A program made the position numbers and the translations under genes. From positions 32,745-96,744 of the forward strand of contig CALVUC010000001.1 of the NCBI GenBank assembly GCA_944363395.1: a DNA stretch of 64,000 nucleotides. Reading direction: 5' to 3'. The notes beneath the pieces are model-generated. The model was not told the origin of the DNA. It was given only the letters and a program-made list of their open reading frames with translations, and did not search any database. Position 1 is the first letter of the stretch. Each line of letters starts with the position of its first letter. Origin of the DNA: an uncultured Clostridia bacterium. GTDB taxonomy: Bacteria; Bacillota; Clostridia; Christensenellales; Borkfalkiaceae. Below, piece by piece: positions 1 through 7,927 of this stretch.

Positions 1-465
1 GGCTTCCTCAACCTTCCCATCGAGGAGGACGACGAGATCAGGGTGAGCACCACGGTCGCGCTGCTCAACGACGTGTTCGTCGCGGGCGAGGCGTACGCCG
101 AACTCAAGGGGAAGGAACTCTCCGTCTGGGATCTGCAGAAATATCCGCTGCTGCTGCTCGAAGAGAACACCGTGGCGCGCGCGGCGCTCAATCACTATGC
201 CGAGAGCCTCGGCGCGGCGCTGCGTCCCGCCGTCGAGGCGTGCAGCTGGGACTTCATGAAGCAGCTCGTTTCGGACGGCATGGGCATCGGCTGCATCCCG
301 CGCGAGTATGCGCGCCGCAGGCTCAGGGACGGCGAACTCTTCGAACTCAACGTCAGACCCGCCATGCCCACGCGCTCGGTGGGGCTTGCCCTGCCCAAAA
401 ATTCGGGGATGCCCTTCTCGCTGCGCGCCTTCATTTCGCTCTTCGCGGAGGACGTCCATGCCTGA
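1..465 (+). CDS. LysR-family transcriptional regulator, C-terminal part (5' truncated by window)
   Basis: The reading frame is open from base 1, so the gene starts before the window; 154 residues remain. They match the effector-binding (periplasmic-binding-protein-like) half of LysR regulators: a beta strand plus LLNDVFVAGEAY, a hinge segment around WDLQKYPLLLLEE, the SWDFMKQLVSDGMGIGCIPR stretch typical of the second subdomain, and a C-terminal helix. The N-terminal winged helix is not in view. The stop overlaps the ATG of the next gene by 8 bases, so this regulator and the dehydrogenase are co-transcribed. Effector unknown. Confidence 0.85.
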   Translation, partial: GFLNLPIEEDDEIRVSTTVALLNDVFVAGEAYAELKGKELSVWDLQKYPLLLLEENTVARAALNHYAESLGAALRPAVEACSWDFMKQLVSDGMGIGCIPREYARRRLRDGELFELNVRPAMPTRSVGLALPKNSGMPFSLRAFISLFAEDVHA

Positions 466-1246
466 AATGACCCTCGTCACGGGCGCGTGCGGGGGGCTGG
501 GGAGCGCCTTTTGCGACGTTCTCGCCGAGCGCGGGGAGCCGCTCCTGCTGACGGGTCGGAGCGGGGCGCGCCTCGCCGCGAAAAAGCAGTCTCTGGAAGA
601 ACGCTTCCCCGGGCTTGCCGTCGAGACGTGCGTGTGCGACCTTGCGGACGGGGCGTCCCGCGCGGCGCTCTTTGCCTTTGCGGACGGGCGGAACATCACC
701 TTTTCCCGCCTCGTCTATGTTGCGGGCGTCGATACGCAGATGGCGCTCGAACGCTATACGCCCGAAAAGATCGCCATGCAGGCGCGTGTCAATTTTGAAG
801 GGGCGGCGGACCTCGCGCGCAGCGTATTCCTGCGGGGGAACGCACATCCCTGTCTGCTTGCCGTCGGCAGTATGTCGGCGAGCACGCCCATGCCCTATTT
901 TGCGCTGTACAGCGCCGCCAAGAAGGGGCTGGAACAGCTCTTTGTCGCCCTGCACGAGGAGTGGCGTGGGCGGGCGGACGTCACCGTCGTCCTCCCGGGC
1001 GGCATCCCGACGCGCGAGGACATCAAGGAGAACATCCGCTCGCACGGCTGGTTCGGCAGGGTCTCGGCGCTGCCGCCCCGCACGGTCGCCGAACGCGCCC
1101 TGAAGGCGCTCTCGCGCAACAAGAGGAGGGCAGTCATCGGGTTCTGGAACAAGCTGCTGTACGGGGCGACGCGCCTCGTGCCGCTCTCCCTTCGCCTGCG
1201 CTTTGTCGCGCGGATGTGGAGTAAGACGCAAAAGGACGCATTTTAA
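458..1246 (+). CDS. Short-chain dehydrogenase/reductase (SDR)
   Basis: A 262-residue classical SDR that should catalyse NAD(P)-dependent oxidation or reduction of a small alcohol or ketone. Visible motifs: cofactor loop TGACGGLG (residues 8-15), VAG at 88-90 in the NAG position, active-site Ser near 138-140, and the Tyr151-x3-Lys155 pair in YSAAK, followed by the PGG turn (180-182). The C-terminal 50 residues are basic and hydrophobic (WNKLLYGATRLVPLSLRLRF), as in SDRs that dock on membranes. The start ATG at 458 lies inside the end of the LysR gene; an upstream in-frame extension has no SDR homology. Substrate cannot be read from sequence. Confidence 0.9.
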   Translation: MPEMTLVTGACGGLGSAFCDVLAERGEPLLLTGRSGARLAAKKQSLEERFPGLAVETCVCDLADGASRAALFAFADGRNITFSRLVYVAGVDTQMALERYTPEKIAMQARVNFEGAADLARSVFLRGNAHPCLLAVGSMSASTPMPYFALYSAAKKGLEQLFVALHEEWRGRADVTVVLPGGIPTREDIKENIRSHGWFGRVSALPPRTVAERALKALSRNKRRAVIGFWNKLLYGATRLVPLSLRLRFVARMWSKTQKDAF

Positions 1247-1290
1247 GAGCGCGCCTCCCGCAGCAGGGGAGGCGCGCCTTATCTTTGTTT
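1247..1290. terminator. Hairpin terminator between convergent genes
   Basis: An 11-bp GC-rich stem (GCGCGCCTCCC / GGGGAGGCGCGC) directly follows the SDR stop and is followed by a T-rich run (ttatctttgtttatttc). It lies between the SDR and the convergent PH-like gene and may serve both. Confidence 0.7.
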
Positions 1291-1894
1291 ATTTCTTTTT
1301 GATCTCGTGCTCTTCCTCGGCGGTCGTAAAGGAATAGCCGATGCGTTCGTTGCGGGAAGTGAGGTCGCGGACAAACGCATCGTAGAGCGATTCCCTGATG
1401 ACGATGAAGAGATAGTTGGTCCGTACGGCGTCAAAGTAGACGGCAAGCCTTCCCGTGCCGCGGAAGAGATGGACGGAGACGATCTTGGAGAGCGGCGTAC
1501 GGCTGCGCAAAAAACCCAGCCGCACGATGAGTTCGCCGTCCGTCAGGATGTATTCCGACCGCGCGAGGATGGCGGCGAGAAAGAGTCCGAATCCGACGCT
1601 CGCAAAGTACAGGAGAAGATATTTGAGCCATGCGAAGATGTTTCCCATATCGCCCGTCCGTACGAAGTCGGAAAAAAACCACGTCGTCAGCGAAAACCCC
1701 GCGACGCAGAGCGCGACGCCCAGCCAGAGGACGCAGAGGATGAGCGGGGTGAAACGGTAGCGGTAGCGCGTGGCGGGACGCGGCGATCTCGGGCGCGCGT
1801 CGAGCTTGGGCACGACGGTGTCGGGCGGCGCGATCTCGGGTGCGATGACGCCGGGGACGCGCTCCATATCGGTACGGTTGCGGTTGCGTTTCAT
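1289..1894 (-). CDS. Two-TM membrane protein with PH-like domain
   Basis: 201 residues: a Pro/Arg-rich cytoplasmic N-terminus (1-46), two membrane helices (about 49-74 and 88-111), then a C-terminal beta-rich domain beginning LTDGELIVRLGFLRSRTPLSKI. The ILTDGELIVRxGF.RSRxPLSKIVSV pattern is that of bacterial PH-like domains (DUF304/bPH types). Function unknown; such proteins are membrane associated. I chose ATG 1894 because a TATAAT (minus strand, 1906-1901) lies only 6 nt before it; a longer open frame upstream (to 2071) runs through the promoter and is unlikely. No Shine-Dalgarno precedes this ATG, so the mRNA would be leaderless. Confidence 0.7.
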   Translation of the reverse strand: MKRNRNRTDMERVPGVIAPEIAPPDTVVPKLDARPRSPRPATRYRYRFTPLILCVLWLGVALCVAGFSLTTWFFSDFVRTGDMGNIFAWLKYLLLYFASVGFGLFLAAILARSEYILTDGELIVRLGFLRSRTPLSKIVSVHLFRGTGRLAVYFDAVRTNYLFIVIRESLYDAFVRDLTSRNERIGYSFTTAEEEHEIKKK

Positions 1895-1900
1895 GCCATG

Positions 1901-1929
1901 ATTATAGCAGGAACGGCGTGAAAATGCAA
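1901..1929 (-). promoter_or_regulatory. Sigma-A promoter giving a leaderless start
   Basis: On the minus strand TTGCAT (1929-1924), a 17-bp spacer and TATAAT (1906-1901). The predicted transcription start falls on the ATG at 1894. Confidence 0.6.
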
Positions 1930-2030
1930 GCCGAAGGAGCAAAAAACGGGCAATTTCACGAAAAATCGGAGCGTCCTTGTACGCTCCGGGCGGATGGAAA
2001 AAACTTTTTTGCGATTGTCGGCGCGAATGC

Positions 2031-2059
2031 TTGAAAAAAATGTCGGAATTGACTATAAT
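2031..2059 (+). promoter_or_regulatory. Sigma-A promoter for hydratase-macrodomain operon
   Basis: TTGAAA (2031-2036), 17-bp spacer, TATAAT (2054-2059); a Shine-Dalgarno CGGAGGA (2078-2084) precedes the ATG at 2089. Confidence 0.7.
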
Positions 2060-2088
2060 GATAACTATCAAGCAGTTCGGAGGATCAC

Positions 2089-4320
2089 ATGGTCAAGCTC
2101 ATCAGACAGGGCGTCTACTACATGGACGGCAGGCTCGTCAAGGAATCGCAGGCTTTCTTCACGCAGGACAAGAAGGAGGAGGCGCAGCGCAACACGCTCT
2201 CGTACGGCATCCTGCGGGCGCACAATACCGGCAGCGAAGAGCAGCTCAGGCTCCGCTTTGACGCCATTGCCTCGCACGATATCACCTACGTCGGCATCAT
2301 CCAGACGGCGAAGGCGAGCGGGCTCACCGCTTTTCCCATTCCCTATACGCTCACAAACTGCCATAATTCGCTGTGCGCGGTCGGCGGGACCATCAACGAG
2401 GACGACCATGTCTTCGGGCTTTCGGCTGCAAAGAAGTACGGCGGCGACTATGTCCCCGCGCACCTTGCGGTCATCCACCAGTATATGCGCGAGTGTGCGG
2501 CGAAGTGCGGCGCCATGATCCTCGGCTCCGACTCCCACACCCGTTACGGCGCGCTCGGCACGATGGCGGTCGGCGAGGGCGGACCGGAGCTCGTCAAGCA
2601 GCTCCTGCGGCAGACGTACGACGTCAAGCGCCCGCCCGTCGTTGCGGTATACCTCAAAGGGAAGCTGAGAAAGGGCGTCGGTCCGCAGGACGTCGCGATC
2701 GCCCTCGTCAAGGCGACCTTCCAAAAGGGCTTCGTCAAGAACAAGATCCTCGAATTTATCGGTCCCGGCATCGCCAATCTCTCCATGGACTACCGTATCG
2801 GCATCGACGTCATGACGACGGAGACGACCTGCCTTTCCAGCATCTGGGAGACGGACGACAGGACGCGCGAGTACTACGCCGTTCATGGCAGAGAGGGGGA
2901 CTACAAGGAGATGAAGGTCGCCTCTCCCGCCTACTATGACGGCGCCGTGACCATCGATCTTTCCCGCGTCGAACCCATGATCGCGCTGCCCTTCCATCCC
3001 TCCAACGCCTATACGCTCCGCGAGTTCCTCGCCGACCCGCTCCCCATCCTCAAAAAGGTGGAGGAACAGGGCAGGAAACTCAAGGGGGACGACAGCTTCA
3101 CGCTGACCGATAAGGTGCGCGACGGCAAGGTGTACGTCGACCAGGGCGTCATCGCGGGCTGCGCGGGCGGCGGCTATGAGAACGTCGCCGAAGCGGCAGA
3201 GATCTTGCGCGATAAGAGCGTCGGGACGGGCGCGTTCGCACTGAGCGTCTATCCCGCCTCCCAGCCCGTCTACAAGGCGCTCACCGAGGGCGGCTATGTC
3301 GGCACGCTCTTCGATGCGGGCGTCGTCGTCAAGACGGCGTTCTGCGGTCCCTGTTTCGGCGCGGGGGACGTGCCTGCCAACAACGGGCTGTCCATCCGCC
3401 ACACGACGCGCAACTTTGAGAACCGCGAAGGCAGCAAGCCTTCCCAGGGGCAGCTTGCGGCAGTCGCGCTGATGGACGCGCGCTCCATTGCCGCGACGGC
3501 GGCGAACGGCGGCGTGCTCACCTCGGCGCTCGATCTTCCCTACAACAGGCGCATCAGGAAATACCGCTATGACGGCAAGATCTACGAAAACCGCGTCTAT
3601 CACGGCGCGGGACATCCCGACGCTTCGGCGCAGCTCGTCTACGGTCCCAATATCGCCGACTGGCCCGAACAGATCGCGCTCGGCAAAAACCTTCTCATGA
3701 AGGTCGTCTCGGTGCTCGCCGATCCCGTGACGACGACGGACGAACTCATCCCTTCGGGCGAGACGAGTTCCTACCGCTCCAACCCGATGAAACTTTCGGA
3801 GTTCGCGCTCTCGCGGAAGGATCCCGCCTATGTCGGCAGAGCCAAGGCGGTGCGCGCGGACGAAGAGGCGCGCCGCGCGGCGGGCGCGCTCCCCGGGGAC
3901 GTCCTCGCGGAGCTCGGTCCCTTCGTTCCCGCGGAGGGGACGGTCTACGGCAGCGTCGTCGTCTCCAACAGACCGGGCGACGGCTCCGCGCGCGAACAGG
4001 CGGCGTCCTGCCAGCGCGTGCTGGGCGGCGTTGCCAACGTCTGCCTCGAGTACGCGACCAAACGCTATCGCTCCAACCTCATCAACTGGGGGATGCTGCC
4101 CTTCACGGCAAAGAAGATCGATCTCAAAGTGGGCGACTATCTCTACATCGCGGACATTGCGGAGGGCGTTGCCGCGGGGGAGGAGCGCTTTATCGCCAAG
4201 GTCGTCTCGGACGGAAAGACGCGCGACATCGTGCTCGAGACGGGGGCGCTCACCAAGGAGGAGCGCGCCATCCTGCTCGCGGGCTGTCTCATCAATTACA
4301 ACAAGGGGAAACAGGAATGA
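2089..4320 (+). CDS. Aconitase-family hydratase (YbhJ-like)
   Basis: 743 residues, single polypeptide of the [4Fe-4S] aconitase/isopropylmalate isomerase superfamily. Visible family features: the SDSHTRYGALG motif at 147-157, three candidate cluster cysteines (Cys358 in GCAGGG, Cys419 and Cys422 in FCGPCFGAGD), and RNFENREG at 442-449. The first cysteine motif departs from the canonical GSCTN, and the swivel domain at the C-terminus (about 600-743) is compact. This combination resembles the YbhJ-like hydratase branch rather than citrate-cycle aconitase, so the substrate should be left open. The stop overlaps the next ATG (ATGA), implying translational coupling to the macrodomain hydrolase. 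Confidence 0.85.
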   Translation: MVKLIRQGVYYMDGRLVKESQAFFTQDKKEEAQRNTLSYGILRAHNTGSEEQLRLRFDAIASHDITYVGIIQTAKASGLTAFPIPYTLTNCHNSLCAVGGTINEDDHVFGLSAAKKYGGDYVPAHLAVIHQYMRECAAKCGAMILGSDSHTRYGALGTMAVGEGGPELVKQLLRQTYDVKRPPVVAVYLKGKLRKGVGPQDVAIALVKATFQKGFVKNKILEFIGPGIANLSMDYRIGIDVMTTETTCLSSIWETDDRTREYYAVHGREGDYKEMKVASPAYYDGAVTIDLSRVEPMIALPFHPSNAYTLREFLADPLPILKKVEEQGRKLKGDDSFTLTDKVRDGKVYVDQGVIAGCAGGGYENVAEAAEILRDKSVGTGAFALSVYPASQPVYKALTEGGYVGTLFDAGVVVKTAFCGPCFGAGDVPANNGLSIRHTTRNFENREGSKPSQGQLAAVALMDARSIAATAANGGVLTSALDLPYNRRIRKYRYDGKIYENRVYHGAGHPDASAQLVYGPNIADWPEQIALGKNLLMKVVSVLADPVTTTDELIPSGETSSYRSNPMKLSEFALSRKDPAYVGRAKAVRADEEARRAAGALPGDVLAELGPFVPAEGTVYGSVVVSNRPGDGSAREQAASCQRVLGGVANVCLEYATKRYRSNLINWGMLPFTAKKIDLKVGDYLYIADIAEGVAAGEERFIAKVVSDGKTRDIVLETGALTKEERAILLAGCLINYNKGKQE

Positions 4321-5165
4321 CGGGCTATGAGCTCTCCCGTTCGACCATCGCGCTCACGCCCTATCCCCGTCCGCAGACGGTGGAGGGAAGGGAGCGGGAG
4401 GAACTGACGGACGCGCTCCTCAAATGGCTGCTGCGCGAGAGGGGGCTCATCGCCGCGTTTTCCGCGACGCCGGAAAAGAAACGCTCCATCATCCGCGCCG
4501 CCATGAACGAGCGCCCCGCGCACCCCGTGCCTGCGGACGTGCTCGCCATGCAGGACAGGCTGTTCTGGACGGAGACGCTGGAAAGGGGCGTCGTGGAAGA
4601 GAGCGCGCTCACCTTCGGCGAGAACCACATCGGACTCTGGCAGGGGGACATCACCCGCCTTGCCGTGGACGGCATCGTCAACGCCGCGAACAAGGCGCTC
4701 CTCGGCTGCTTCATCCCCAATCACAATTGTATCGATAACGTCATCCATTCGGCTGCGGGGATGCAGCTGCGCGACGACTGCGCCAAACTCATCGCGGCGC
4801 AGGGCAGAGAGGAGGAGTGCGGCGACTGCAAACTGACCCGCGCCTACAACCTGCCTTCGCGCTACGTCCTGCACACCGTGGGCCCCATGGTGCGCCGTGA
4901 AGTGACAGAGCGCGACCGCGCCCTTCTGCGCGCGTGCTATCATTCCTGTCTCGATACGGCTTTGGAGGCGGGGCTTTCCTCCGTCGCATTCTGCTGTATC
5001 TCCACGGGCGTGTTCAGCTTCCCGCGCGAGGAGGCGGCGGCGATTGCCGTCGGCGCCGTCCTGCAATGGAAGATGCGCCATCGGGACGCCGCTCTCCGCG
5101 TCCTGTTCAATACCTTTCTCGACGAGGATACCGCGATATACCGCAGCATCCTGAACATGGTCTGA
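4317..5165 (+). CDS. Zinc-type macrodomain protein-ADP-ribose hydrolase
   Basis: 282 residues with an N-terminal helical extension (1-95) and a macrodomain (about 100-282). The signature GCFIPNHNCIDNVIHSAAG at 130-148 is that of the Firmicute zinc macrodomains (Cys131 and the His/Cys of NHNC are the likely metal ligands), preceded by IVNAANKALLG and followed by HTVGP and the GVFSFP loop (231-236). Family members remove mono-ADP-ribose from proteins. Known relatives often sit with sirtuins and lipoate-transfer genes; here the partner is the aconitase-like hydratase, to which it is coupled by ATGA overlap. No ADP-ribosyltransferase is visible nearby. Confidence 0.88.
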   Translation: MTGYELSRSTIALTPYPRPQTVEGREREELTDALLKWLLRERGLIAAFSATPEKKRSIIRAAMNERPAHPVPADVLAMQDRLFWTETLERGVVEESALTFGENHIGLWQGDITRLAVDGIVNAANKALLGCFIPNHNCIDNVIHSAAGMQLRDDCAKLIAAQGREEECGDCKLTRAYNLPSRYVLHTVGPMVRREVTERDRALLRACYHSCLDTALEAGLSSVAFCCISTGVFSFPREEAAAIAVGAVLQWKMRHRDAALRVLFNTFLDEDTAIYRSILNMV

Positions 5166-5167
5166 AC

Positions 5168-5193
5168 GTGCCGCCTTCGGGCGGCATTTTTTG
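5168..5193 (+). terminator. Intrinsic terminator
   Basis: GCCGCC-TTCG-GGCGGC stem with a UUCG-type tetraloop followed by ATTTTTTG, just after the macrodomain gene. Confidence 0.85.
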
Positions 5194-5219
5194 TAACGCG
5201 GCAAACTTTTCTTGTCCTA

Positions 5220-5248
5220 TTGACAAATGTGTCAAAATATCTTATAAT
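5220..5248 (+). promoter_or_regulatory. Consensus sigma-A promoter
   Basis: Perfect TTGACA (5220-5225), 17-bp spacer, perfect TATAAT (5243-5248). The predicted mRNA starts about 5255, just before the Shine-Dalgarno GAGGTG (5256-5261). Confidence 0.85.
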
Positions 5249-5267
5249 GTGACATGAGGTGCGGGAT

Positions 5268-7187
5268 ATGCAGACGCTGGACGATTTTGAGCCGCTCGAA
5301 TACTACAAAAAGACGTTGAAGGACGCCTTCCGCGGCAATGCGGAGAAATATTTCGACGCGCTCGTCGTCCGCTCGGGCGTGGATGCGGCGCGCAACAAAG
5401 AGACGGTCGCGCGCTACGACGCCGCTGCCGCCAAAGCGGGCGCCGCGGAAAAGAAACTCGCCTCGGGTAAGGTGCTGCGCGGTTTCGTCGTCTTTTTCCT
5501 CATCGCGGCGCTCATTGCGGGCGCGGTGCTCCTCTTCCTCGGCGTGCCGGAGGGAGACGGGCTGTTTATCGCCCTCGGCGCCGTGTGCCTCGCGCTTGCC
5601 GTCCTCTTTTTCGTGCTCCTGCTCACGGGCATCAAGAAGATGGTCGCGGCGCGGCAGAAAAAGTACGATGCGGCTGCCGAAAAGGCGCGTTCCGTCCGCG
5701 ACGAGGCTATGTCGCAGATGCACCCGCTGCACGTCTTGTTCCGCCCCGGCATGGGCAAGGAACTCATCGAGCAGACCGTTCCCGATCTTCGCCTCGACGA
5801 CTATTTCGACGTCAGAAAATATGACCTGATGTCGCGCAAGTACGGGCTCTCGGAAAACGCCGATCCCGACCGCTCCACGGTATGCGTGCTCTCGGGGACG
5901 GTGGACTACAGCCCCTTTCTCTATGTGCGCGAATTTTGCACGCGGCTCGAACAGCGGACGTATACGGGTTCGCTCGTCATCCATTGGGTAACTTATTCCT
6001 ACGATTCCAAGGGCAACCGTCAGACCCATCATCATTCGCAGACGCTCACGGCGAGATATACGGCGCCCGCGCCCGTCTACGGCTATGAGACGCGCCTCTA
6101 TTACGGCAACGAGGCGGCGCCCGATCTCTCCTTCTCCCGCGCGCCCACGCACGCCGAGCGCCTCTCCGAAGCGGAGGTGGAGCGCATGGTCAAAAAGGGC
6201 GTCAAGCGCATCCGCGAGAAGATGGAGGACGCGGTGACGGAGGGAAGGGGCGGCTTTACGGAGATGGGGGACAGCGAGTTCGACGTGCTTTTCGGCGCGC
6301 TCGACAGGGACAACGAGGTGCAGTTCCGCGTCCTCTTCACGCCGCTCGCACAAAAAAATATGCTCGCGCTCATCCGCTCGGACGAGGCGTACGGCGACGA
6401 CTTTTCCTTCATCAAACAAAAGATGCTCAACTGCATCCGTTCCGAGCACGCGCAGACGTGGCAGATGGAACCCGATCTCTCCCGTTTCATGAGTTACGAT
6501 CTGGAGGCGTGCAGGACGGAGTTCGTCACATTCTACTGCGAGTACTTCCGTGCGCTCTACTTCGACCTCGCGCCCCTTCTCGCCATTCCCGCCTATCAGC
6601 TGCATAAGCCGCGTGAATTTATCTATCGGGACGTGTACGCGAGCAATTGTACTTCCTTTGAGACGGAAGCGATGGCAAACCGCTTTCCCGCGGCGCTCTT
6701 TGCGCATCCCGAGACGCGCACGGAGACCATCTTAAAGACGGGATTCGTGCAAAAGGACGGCAAGTCGGATAAAGTGGGCGTCACGGCGTATTCCTATAAC
6801 GCCGTTCCGCGTGTCGCATATATCCCGATGTTCGGCGGAGACGGACTTATGCACGAAGTCCCCGTCCCGTGGACGGAATATCTTCCCCTGACGCGCACGT
6901 CCGAGATGGAGGTTCGCCCCGTCGGCGGCACGCAGGAAGATTACGAACGCTCGCGCGAGGGCGGGCTCTCCGACTTCGTGCGCCGCTTTGCGGACGACGT
7001 CCGCTTTCACCGCGGCATCTTCGCATTCCCCGTCGCGCAGGGACATTTCACGAGCGAGGACGACGCGCGGCTCGGAGCGTTTTTCAAAGAAGCACCCGCG
7101 CCTGCTTCGGAGGAAGTCGCCGAAAAACTCAAAGAGCTTGACGAGGCGCTCGGCATCCACGACGCGCCCGACAACAAATCAATTTAG
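5268..7187 (+). CDS. Two-TM protein paired with LemA (DUF3137-like context)
   Basis: 639 residues: a soluble N-terminus, a helix-rich basic/alanine segment, two adjacent membrane helices (about 70-91 and 99-121), a coiled stretch to 150, and a large predicted cytoplasmic mixed domain to the end. I do not recognise catalytic motifs. Proteins of this layout (two N-terminal TM helices plus a long soluble tail) neighbour LemA genes in Mollicutes and other bacteria, and LemA follows 12 bp downstream here. Start chosen at ATG 5268, 6 nt after GAGGTG; the GTG at 5259 overlaps that Shine-Dalgarno. Function unknown. Confidence 0.7.
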   Translation: MQTLDDFEPLEYYKKTLKDAFRGNAEKYFDALVVRSGVDAARNKETVARYDAAAAKAGAAEKKLASGKVLRGFVVFFLIAALIAGAVLLFLGVPEGDGLFIALGAVCLALAVLFFVLLLTGIKKMVAARQKKYDAAAEKARSVRDEAMSQMHPLHVLFRPGMGKELIEQTVPDLRLDDYFDVRKYDLMSRKYGLSENADPDRSTVCVLSGTVDYSPFLYVREFCTRLEQRTYTGSLVIHWVTYSYDSKGNRQTHHHSQTLTARYTAPAPVYGYETRLYYGNEAAPDLSFSRAPTHAERLSEAEVERMVKKGVKRIREKMEDAVTEGRGGFTEMGDSEFDVLFGALDRDNEVQFRVLFTPLAQKNMLALIRSDEAYGDDFSFIKQKMLNCIRSEHAQTWQMEPDLSRFMSYDLEACRTEFVTFYCEYFRALYFDLAPLLAIPAYQLHKPREFIYRDVYASNCTSFETEAMANRFPAALFAHPETRTETILKTGFVQKDGKSDKVGVTAYSYNAVPRVAYIPMFGGDGLMHEVPVPWTEYLPLTRTSEMEVRPVGGTQEDYERSREGGLSDFVRRFADDVRFHRGIFAFPVAQGHFTSEDDARLGAFFKEAPAPASEEVAEKLKELDEALGIHDAPDNKSI

Positions 7188-7199
7188 GAGGAACAGCAA

Positions 7200-7865
7200 A
7201 TGGCAAACGAACTGGACGAAACGAAGGATCCCGTCAATTCCGCGGGGCGTGACGTCGCCGTCATCGAAAAACAGCTCCCCGTCAAGACGGGCGTGGGGTC
7301 GGTCATCTTCGAGGTGCTCCTCTGGATCCTCGGCATCATCCCCGGCATCGTCTTTTTGTTTATGAAGATCAAGGCGGGGAACTATCTCTCCCAGCTCCAG
7401 CAGAAGATCCAGCACGACGCTTCGCAGATCGACAACTATCTCGAACAGCGCGTCGTCATCCTGCAAAACTGCGCGCGCCTTCTCGACAAGGCGATCGATC
7501 TCGACAAGACGACCATGACGCAGATCGCGGCATACCGTTCGGGCGCGAGCGGCAACGACGACGTCCGCAACGACATCGCGCAGAAGATCGACAATGTCGG
7601 CAGGAGCATCAACGTCGCCTTTGAAAACTATCCCGACCTGAAGGCGCACGCCGAGATCGCCGATGCGATGCAGCAGAACGCCTATCTCCAGAAGGAGATC
7701 ACGGCTGCGCGCGAGGTGTACAACGATACGGTCAACGTCTGGAACAGGGACATCTACGCATGGCCCACCAAGATGATCGTGGCGTCCAAGAGGGGATATA
7801 CGACGCGCATCCCGTTCAGTACTTCTGCGGAAGTCAAGGAGCAGGCGCGCGGCGTGTTCTTCTGA
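7200..7865 (+). CDS. lemA: LemA family membrane protein
   Basis: 221 residues. One membrane helix at about 35-56 (IFEVLLWILGIIPGIVFLFM), then the long helical LemA domain: QLQQKIQHDASQIDNYLEQR (heptad-like), RNDIAQKIDNVGRSINVAFENYPDLKAH (the conserved ENYPxLKA element) and YNDTVNVWNRDIYAWPTKMI near the end. LemA proteins form helical bundles on the membrane; their biochemical role is not established. It forms an operon with the preceding two-TM protein (12-bp gap, Shine-Dalgarno AGGAGG) and ends before a strong terminator. Confidence 0.92.
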   Translation: MANELDETKDPVNSAGRDVAVIEKQLPVKTGVGSVIFEVLLWILGIIPGIVFLFMKIKAGNYLSQLQQKIQHDASQIDNYLEQRVVILQNCARLLDKAIDLDKTTMTQIAAYRSGASGNDDVRNDIAQKIDNVGRSINVAFENYPDLKAHAEIADAMQQNAYLQKEITAAREVYNDTVNVWNRDIYAWPTKMIVASKRGYTTRIPFSTSAEVKEQARGVFF

Positions 7866-7882
7866 TTGCCTGCAAGAGAAGT

Positions 7883-7910
7883 CCCGCCCTCCGCAGGGCG
7901 GGATCGTTTT
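7883..7910 (+). terminator. Intrinsic terminator
   Basis: CCCGCCCT-CCGC-AGGGCGGG stem followed by ATCGTTTTAT, closing the LemA operon. Confidence 0.8.
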
Positions 7911-7927
7911 ATCGTACAGAGGAAACC

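Noticed and set aside
2068-3615. 515-codon minus-strand frame
   Set aside because: Antisense to the aconitase-family gene, composition typical of a shadow frame.
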